A stretch of DNA of 64,000 nucleotides from Cryobacterium breve. GTDB taxonomy: Bacteria; Actinomycetota; Actinomycetes; Actinomycetales; Microbacteriaceae. Each line of letters begins with the position of its first letter. The first letter of the stretch is position 1. The position numbers were made by a program, and so were the translations under genes. Location: assembly GCF_027594785.1 (NCBI RefSeq), contig NZ_CP075584.1, positions 1,798,001 through 1,862,000 on the forward strand, read 5' to 3'. The notes below the pieces were generated by a model. The model was not told where the DNA came from. It searched no databases and worked only from the letters and a program-made list of their open reading frames with translations. Below are positions 59,064-64,000 of this stretch, piece by piece.

Positions 59064-59700
59064 ATGAGTCCGTCATCCAGGCTGCCCACCCTGCTCGACG
59101 TGGCCACCGCCGCCGGGGTGTCCCTCGCCACCGCTTCGCGCGCCCTCAACGGGAGCTCCCGGACCGTCAACGGCGACTTCCGCGACCGGGTCTTCACGGC
59201 CGCCGCCCAGCTCGGCTACACCCCCAACCTCTCGGCGCAGGCGGTGGCCACGGGAAGTACCCGGACGATCGCGCTCCTCGTCTCCGACATTGCGGACCCG
59301 TCCGACGCCTTCCTCGCGTCCGGCGTGATCGACGCGGCAGCGGATGCCGGCCTCACCGTCACGGTGACCGTCACCGCCGGCGACCCTGACCGTGAACTCG
59401 CACTCGTCCGGTCCCTGCGCGGGCAGCGCCCCCGGATCCTGATCCTCGCCGGACCGCCGTCTCCCGAGGATGCAGACGGCACATCGCTCACGGCGGAGCC
59501 TGCGCTCCTTCGAGACCGGCGGTGGCCGGGTGGTCGTGCTCGGCGAGCGTTCCCTCGGCTTCTCGACCGTCCCGCGCAGCGGTGCCGGCGCCGAGGCGGG
59601 GCCGGCGTCCCTTGCCGCCGTCGGTCGCGCGGCGGTCGCCCGAGCGCTCGTCCTTCCGGCCCCCGGGCCCGGAACGTCGTCGTCGACCGTCGCGACCTGA
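59064..59700 (+). pseudogene. Truncated LacI-family regulator
   Basis: Starts well: AGGAAGGGG then ATG, helix-turn-helix PTLLDVATAAGVSLATASRALNGSS, hinge NLSAQAVATG and the first part of the effector domain (IALLVSDIADPSDAFLASGVIDAA). One extra base at 59499-59500 (GAGCTG read as GAGCCTG) breaks the frame; after correction the protein continues through GGRVVVLGERSLGFSTV and ends at TGA 59700. That gives 211 residues, about two-thirds of a normal LacI protein, and no continuation of the C-terminal lobe is found in any frame before the DsbA-like gene. A deletion relic is the best explanation. Confidence 0.75.
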
Positions 59701-59854
59701 TTCCGGCCGGCCGCGTACCGGCAGCCGCCGCACCTCAGCACCGGGTTCCAACCCTCCTCACAGCTGGCTCCCAGCCCGATGGCACGGGGCGTGGAGGTGG
59801 ACGGCCTAACCTAAATTCGATAAGTCACTCGCGACGAAACGGTGTACAGGGTCT

Positions 59855-60742
59855 ATGAACAGCAACCTCCCCGGCAAAGGCACGCCCCCGAAGAAGGACC
59901 GCCGCGACGCGGCACGGGAGAGCGCCCGCCTGATGCGTGAAGCCCAGCAGAAGAAGGACAAGCGAAACAAGCTGTTCCTGCGCGGCGGCATCGGCGCCGG
60001 CCTGGTTGCGATCGCCGTGGTCGTCGCCCTCGTCATTGTGAACAGCAACGGCCCCGCCGCGGCCGGTCCCCTCAACATGGCGAGCGATGGCGTTCTGCTC
60101 ACGGGCGACGGCACCACGATCACCGCCGTCCCCACGGTCGCCCTCGCCGCGGACGCCGCGCCGGTCGCGACCGACCAGACGAAGCTCACGAACACCGCGA
60201 ACATCGTCGTCTACGCCGACTACCTGTGCCCGTATTGCGGCCAGTTCGAGGCCACCAACGGCACCGCGATCAACTCGTGGGTCACGGCGGGCAACGCGAC
60301 GCTCGAGTTCCACCCGATCTCCATCCTCGACGCCAACTCGGCAGGGACGAAGTACTCGACCCGCGCCGCGAACGCCGCCGTGTGCGTGGCCAACTCCCAG
60401 CCAGCCGCATTCCCCGCCGTGAACGCAGCCCTGTTTGCCAAGCAACCAGCTGAGAGCACCGCAGGCCTCACCGACCAGGAACTCACGAGCCTCGTCACGA
60501 CGGCCGGTGTCACGGACGCGAGCGTCACGAAGTGCATCACCGACGGTACCTTCAAGTCCTGGGTCGGTAACGCGACCAAGCGTGCCCTGGCCGGCCCGCT
60601 GCCCAACTCGACGACCCTCACCAAGGTCGCCGGAACCCCGACCGTGCTCGTGAACGGCGTCGCATACACCGGCTCCCTGACCGACGCGAAGGTGTTCTCC
60701 ACCTTCGTCCAGGACCAGGTCACCGCAGCCGCCAAGAAGTAG
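59855..60742 (+). CDS. DsbA-family membrane-anchored thioredoxin-like protein
   Basis: A 295-residue protein: charged N-terminus of about 42 residues with Lys/Arg, one membrane anchor (about 43-63), then an extracytoplasmic thioredoxin fold with active site CPYC at 125-128 (YADYLCPYCGQFE) and the cis-proline region VAGTPTVLVNG near the C-terminus. Probably forms or exchanges disulfides in exported proteins, as in other actinobacterial DsbA_4-like proteins. Two further cysteines (CVAN, KCITDG) could form a structural disulfide. Confidence 0.92.
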   Translation: MNSNLPGKGTPPKKDRRDAARESARLMREAQQKKDKRNKLFLRGGIGAGLVAIAVVVALVIVNSNGPAAAGPLNMASDGVLLTGDGTTITAVPTVALAADAAPVATDQTKLTNTANIVVYADYLCPYCGQFEATNGTAINSWVTAGNATLEFHPISILDANSAGTKYSTRAANAAVCVANSQPAAFPAVNAALFAKQPAESTAGLTDQELTSLVTTAGVTDASVTKCITDGTFKSWVGNATKRALAGPLPNSTTLTKVAGTPTVLVNGVAYTGSLTDAKVFSTFVQDQVTAAAKK

Positions 60743-60752
60743 GCGGCCGCTG

Positions 60753-61112
60753 GTGCAGCAGCCGGGCCCGGAAAGGCCGGGCGTGACGGCCCCAGAGGTC
60801 TTCGGCGAGACCGTCGACGACCAGACGCGGTGTGTGCACTACAACACGGCAGCGGATGTCGTCGCGATCCGGTTCTACTGCTGCGACCGGTTCTACCCCT
60901 GTCACCTCTGCCACGCCGACGCGGCCGATCACGCCGCGCGGCAGTGGCCGGTCGGGCTGTGGGCGGAACGGGCGATCCTCTGCGGGGTCTGCCGCAGCAC
61001 CCTGAGCATCACCGGCTACCGCACGGCGACCCAGTGCCCGCACTGCACGGCGCCCTTCAACGACGGCTGCCGGGCGCACGCCCACCTGTACTTCGAGGTG
61101 CCCAGCCCCTGA
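60753..61112 (+). CDS. CHY zinc-finger protein
   Basis: A 119-residue protein with the CHY zinc finger: RCVHYNT at the start, FYCCDRFYPCHLCHADAADH, CGVCRSTLS and CPHCTAPFNDGCRAHAHLYFE at the end. These give the C-x-H, CxxC and HxxxxC ligands for two or three zinc ions. GTG 60753 or GTG 60783 could be the start. Function of the bacterial stand-alone form is not known to me. It lies 10 bp after the DsbA-like gene and may be co-transcribed with it. Confidence 0.88.
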   Translation: MQQPGPERPGVTAPEVFGETVDDQTRCVHYNTAADVVAIRFYCCDRFYPCHLCHADAADHAARQWPVGLWAERAILCGVCRSTLSITGYRTATQCPHCTAPFNDGCRAHAHLYFEVPSP

Positions 61113-61125
61113 CCCCGTTCTCGCT

Positions 61126-61184
61126 CTGAGGTGTCACAGATCGACGTTCCCGAGGCCCGGGAACGTCGATGTGCGACACCTCAG
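61126..61184. repeat. Palindromic repeat family C, copy 2 (59 nt)
   Basis: 25-nt arms with a few mismatches: starts CTGAGGTGTCACAGATCGA and ends TCGATGTGCGACACCTCAG. Exactly the length of copy 1 (46201). It lies between the convergent CHY zinc finger and helD genes, where a bidirectional terminator is expected. Confidence 0.92.
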
Positions 61185-61203
61185 CGCGGTCAGCGCGTTG
61201 GGG

Positions 61204-63470
61204 TCAGCGGTTGAGGCCGGCGGGCAGCGGGGAGTTCACGTCGGCGACGAGGTAGAGGCGTTGCGTCGCACGGGTCATGGCGACGTACAGCGCTCCGGCC
61301 CCGCGCTCCGAGGCGGCCACAATGCCGGCGGGATCGACGACGATCACGGCGTCGAACTCGAGGCCCTTGGCGTCTCGGGGGCCGAGGAGCGCGATCTCCC
61401 GCATCAGCCCGAGCGCGCCGAGACCGACCCGGTCCCCGAACTCGGCGGCGAGTTCCGCCCCGACGGCCTCCAACGCCGCATCGGCTGCGATCACGGCGAG
61501 GGTGCCGCCCGCACGCAGCGCGCGGTCGCGGCGAACCGCGGTCGCGACATCCGCTTCGACGGCTATCGGCCACTCACTCGCACGGACCGACCGCGAGGGC
61601 GTCACCGGCAGGCCATGCGCGATTGCCATGTCCTCGGCCGCGGTCGCGATCTGTCGGGGTGTGCGGTAGTTCACGGTCAGTTCCTCGAGGCGCCAGCGCC
61701 CGGCCTCGAGGGAGGCGTCGAGGATAGGCGCGAGGGCCTCTTTCCAGCTGCCGGAGGCGGAGGCGGACGCCGCCTGGGCGATGTCGCCGACGACCGTGAA
61801 CGACCGGCGCGGTCCACGGCGCAGCAAGAGCCGCCACTGCATGGGTGAGAGCTCCTGCGCTTCGTCGACGACGACATGGCCGTAGGTCCAGGTACGGTCG
61901 ACGGCCGCACGCTCGGCGGTCGTGGCCCGGTCGCCGAGCTCGGCGAAGTTGTCCGCGAGGGCGCGGGCGTTGACGAGGCCCTTCACGTCCATGTTCGCGA
62001 TCGCGAGTTCGGCATTCTCGATGTCGCGTTTGCGCTGTTCCTTCTGCTCGCGCCTGAGTGCGACGTCGACGACGTTGTACTCGCCGAGGTGCTCGGCGGC
62101 CTCGTCGAGCAGCGGGATGTCGGCGATCGTGAACTCGGCGTCCCTGGCCCGGTGCAGGAGCGCCCGCTGCTCCGCACTCCAGCCCGGGGTGAGTTCGGCG
62201 AGCCACTGGGGGCGCGCGTAGAGGTCCTGCACGAGCTTCTCGGGGGTGAGCGGAAGCCATGCGGTGTTGAGCGCCACGCGCACGTCCTGGGCAAGCCGCA
62301 GGTCCTCGCGCAGCATCGGCAGGTCGCTCTCGTCCATCGAGGCGCCGCCCTGCTGCAACTGCCGCAGCCAGTCCCGCGCGAGGGCGCCGATCGCGGTCTT
62401 CACGAACGTGACCCTCGCGAGGTTGTGCGGCTTTCCGCCCTCACGGGCCTTGGCGATCGCGTTCGCGACGAGCCTGCGGGGTCAGGGTCAGCCTGTCGCC
62501 GTTGACCTCGAGCCTGCCGGGTGCCCACGGGGATGCGCTGTCTGGAGCGCACCGCATGCGCCACGAGCGCGGCCATGAAGCCCTGGCCCTTGAGCGCCGC
62601 GACAGCTGGCGCGTCCTCGCGGGTCGCTTCGACTCCAGGGTAGAGCTGACCCACGCTCGCGAGAACGACTCCGGTCTCGCCGAGCGACGGCAGCACTGCC
62701 TCGATATATTGCAGGAACGAGCGGGATGGCCCCACGATGAGCACGCCGTTGTGCTTCAGGCGATCGCGATGCGTGTAGAGCAGGTACGCGGCACGGTGCA
62801 GCGCGACGGCGGTCTTGCCTGTCCCTGGCCCGCCCTGGACGACGAGCACTCCGGCGAGGTCGGAGCGGATGATCCGGTCCTGTTCCGCCTGGATGGTCGC
62901 GACGATGTCGGGCATGTGCCCGGTGCGCTGGGCGGTCAGCGCGGAGAGCAATGCTCCCTCACCCTGATGCTCGGAGGGCTCTCCGCCGACCAGTTCGGCG
63001 TCGAGGATCTCGTCCTCGATCCGGATGATGGTCCGCCCCTTGGACTGCAGGTGACGCCTGGCCCTGGCTCCCAGCGGAGTCGCGGCCGTCGCCTGGTAGA
63101 AGGCACTGGCCTGCGGCACCCGCCAGTCGAGCAGCATCGGCTGCAGTTCTTCGTCACGCAGCCCGACCCTGCCGATGTAGCGGAACACGGAGTCGCCGCT
63201 CGCATCGTCCGCGGCGAGTTCGAGCCGACCGAACGCCAGCCGGTCGTCGATCTCCCGCAACTGCACGATCCGGTCCTCGTAGAGGCGCGCGAAGGTGTCC
63301 CGCTCCGAGCGAGTCTGGTGATTTCCCCCGACATCGAGCAGCCGTACCGCCGTCAGCTGGTCTTCGGCCTCCCGTTGCAGCGCGTCGAGACGCGCGTACA
63401 GCGTTGCCACATAGTTCTGTTCCCGTTCAAGCTCCAGGTCGACCACCGAAACACCCCTCAAATCCGACAT
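61204..63470 (-). CDS. helD: HelD-like RNA polymerase-recycling ATPase (two frameshifts)
   Basis: UvrD-like superfamily 1 ATPase. HelD proteins release stalled RNA polymerase from DNA. After correction, 754 residues. An N-terminal coiled arm (LELEREQNYVATLYARLDALQREAEDQ) is followed by Walker A GGPGTGKTAVALHRAAYLL, the Walker B-like VVVDEAQELSPMQW, VVGDIAQA, and a C-terminal motif VAMTRATQRLYLV. The frame breaks at 62473-62474 and 62513-62514: in both, coding CAGCTC is read as CAGGCTC. Removing both bases restores TRQLEVNGDRLTLTPQLVANAIAKAREGG. ATG 63470 is chosen for the family's N-terminal arm. Confidence 0.93.
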
Positions 63471-63560
63471 TCGAGTTTACCCGACGCAGATGGGTGCTCC
63501 ATTCGGCGAGGCCCCTCGAACGCGGAGGTTAGGCTGGCCCTGTGTGAACACGCTCCCATC

Positions 63561-63636
63561 ACTGCGGTCTCATACGGGCACACCCGTCGAAAGGCGGGGT
63601 CGCAAAGGCACGGGACCTTCGGGTTAGCCGGCATAC
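63561..63636 (+). ncRNA. Cyclic di-GMP-I (GEMM-I) riboswitch
   Basis: Conserved GEMM-I elements in order: GGGCACACC, a stem CACCCGTC-GAAA-GGCGGGGTC capped by the GAAA tetraloop, the junction CGCAAAGGCACGGG (canonical CGCAAAGCC) and the tetraloop-receptor side GGTTAGCCGG. Upstream sequence ACTGCGG begins P1. It ends 24 nt before the start codon of the membrane protein gene, in the leader, so it likely controls its translation or transcription in response to c-di-GMP. Recognition is from the consensus; no covariance search was possible. Confidence 0.78.
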
Positions 63637-63659
63637 ACACTGACAGGGGAACACGCGCG

Positions 63660-64000
63660 ATGGCCGCCACATCAGGGCAAACGTCGACAATTCGGCCTTG
63701 GCCGAACCCGTTCCGCCGACCAGGGGGCATGACCGAGGGAACGCGATGGCTGTTCGGCCTCGCGGCCGTCGGCTCGGTCCTGTTCAACATGCCGGGCATC
63801 GTGCTCACGGCGAGGGGCGGACTGCTGGTCCTCGGGATCGTGACCGGTGCGTTCCTGATCGCGTCCTGGTACCTCTGCTTCACGCGCGGCCGGGTCCCGA
63901 TCCCGCTCGAATTCGGCGACGCGGTTGCCTTTGTCCTCTTCGCCCAGGCGTTGCCCAACCCCGTGGGAATGCTCGCCGTGGTCTTCGCGTCCATCTGGGT
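63660..64000 (+). CDS. Membrane protein under riboswitch control (3' end outside window)
   Basis: The first 113 codons are visible. ATG 63660 has CAGGGGA at a good distance. After 30 polar residues with several prolines come at least three membrane segments (about 31-48, 51-70, 80-110), as in membrane sensor domains that precede GGDEF/EAL signalling domains. The catalytic part, if any, lies beyond 64000. The c-di-GMP riboswitch in its leader makes a c-di-GMP metabolic enzyme a reasonable guess, but nothing visible proves it. Confidence 0.75.
   Translation, partial: MAATSGQTSTIRPWPNPFRRPGGMTEGTRWLFGLAAVGSVLFNMPGIVLTARGGLLVLGIVTGAFLIASWYLCFTRGRVPIPLEFGDAVAFVLFAQALPNPVGMLAVVFASIW

Noticed and set aside
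59701-59854. Remainder of the truncated LacI gene in another frame
   Set aside because: All three frames were read; none shows the conserved C-terminal motifs of the family.

Overview
This is a high-GC (roughly two-thirds G+C by eye) actinobacterial chromosome segment with many GTG starts, dense 1-4 bp gene overlaps and an actinobacterial gene repertoire (xfp-pta-ackA, HelD, HerA-like ATPase, Trk/Ktr pair). Gene content and sequence style suggest Microbacteriaceae; this is inference and no marker gene here fixes the genus. No transposase, phage or CRISPR sequence was seen.

Layout. (1) 1-9807: a minus-strand sugar operon (two ABC permeases, lipoprotein binding protein, GH51, GH42, GH35) with a divergent LacI regulator and two palindromic operators. 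(2) 9808-17867: a DUF559-type protein among palindromic repeats, then ackA, pta and phosphoketolase (minus), an SRP RNA and tRNA-Ser(GGA). (3) 17874-28501: Trk/Ktr potassium uptake, a secreted low-complexity protein, a membrane protein, a 133-bp tandem repeat, HerA-like ATPase, acetyltransferase, a coupled oxidoreductase pair and a PAP2 phosphatase. (4) 28639-33064: two paralogous Bcr/CflA-type efflux pumps around a flavin disulfide reductase. (5) 33255-38452: xylose/multiple-sugar ABC transporter with a ROK (XylR-like) repressor. (6) 38812-49102: a probable xyloglucan-oligosaccharide operon (binding protein, two permeases, alpha-xylosidase GH31, beta-glucosidase GH1), a LacI regulator and a GH43 enzyme. 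(7) 49190-58879: LacI, a third SBP-permease-permease operon with GH3, then xylA and xylB. (8) 59064-64000: truncated LacI, DsbA-like protein, CHY zinc finger, HelD, and a c-di-GMP-I riboswitch in front of a membrane protein that runs off the window.

Function. The window reads as a hemicellulose locus: three oligosaccharide importers and one monosaccharide importer feed intracellular glycosidases (GH1, 3, 31, 35, 42, 43, 51). Xylose goes through XylA/XylB to xylulose-5-phosphate, which phosphoketolase can split to acetyl phosphate for Pta/AckA. Four promoter regions share a site of form TWTGTY-N8-CAACAWA, a likely XylR regulon.

Two sequence-level signals stand out. First, 18 single-base indels break 12 otherwise intact genes, and 12 of them are the same change, GAGCTS read as GAGCCTS; this looks like a systematic read error, possibly from base modification, not gene decay. 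Second, several families of palindromic repeats of fixed length (79, 59 and 67-68 nt) sit just 3' of genes, and one copy lies in frame inside xylB.
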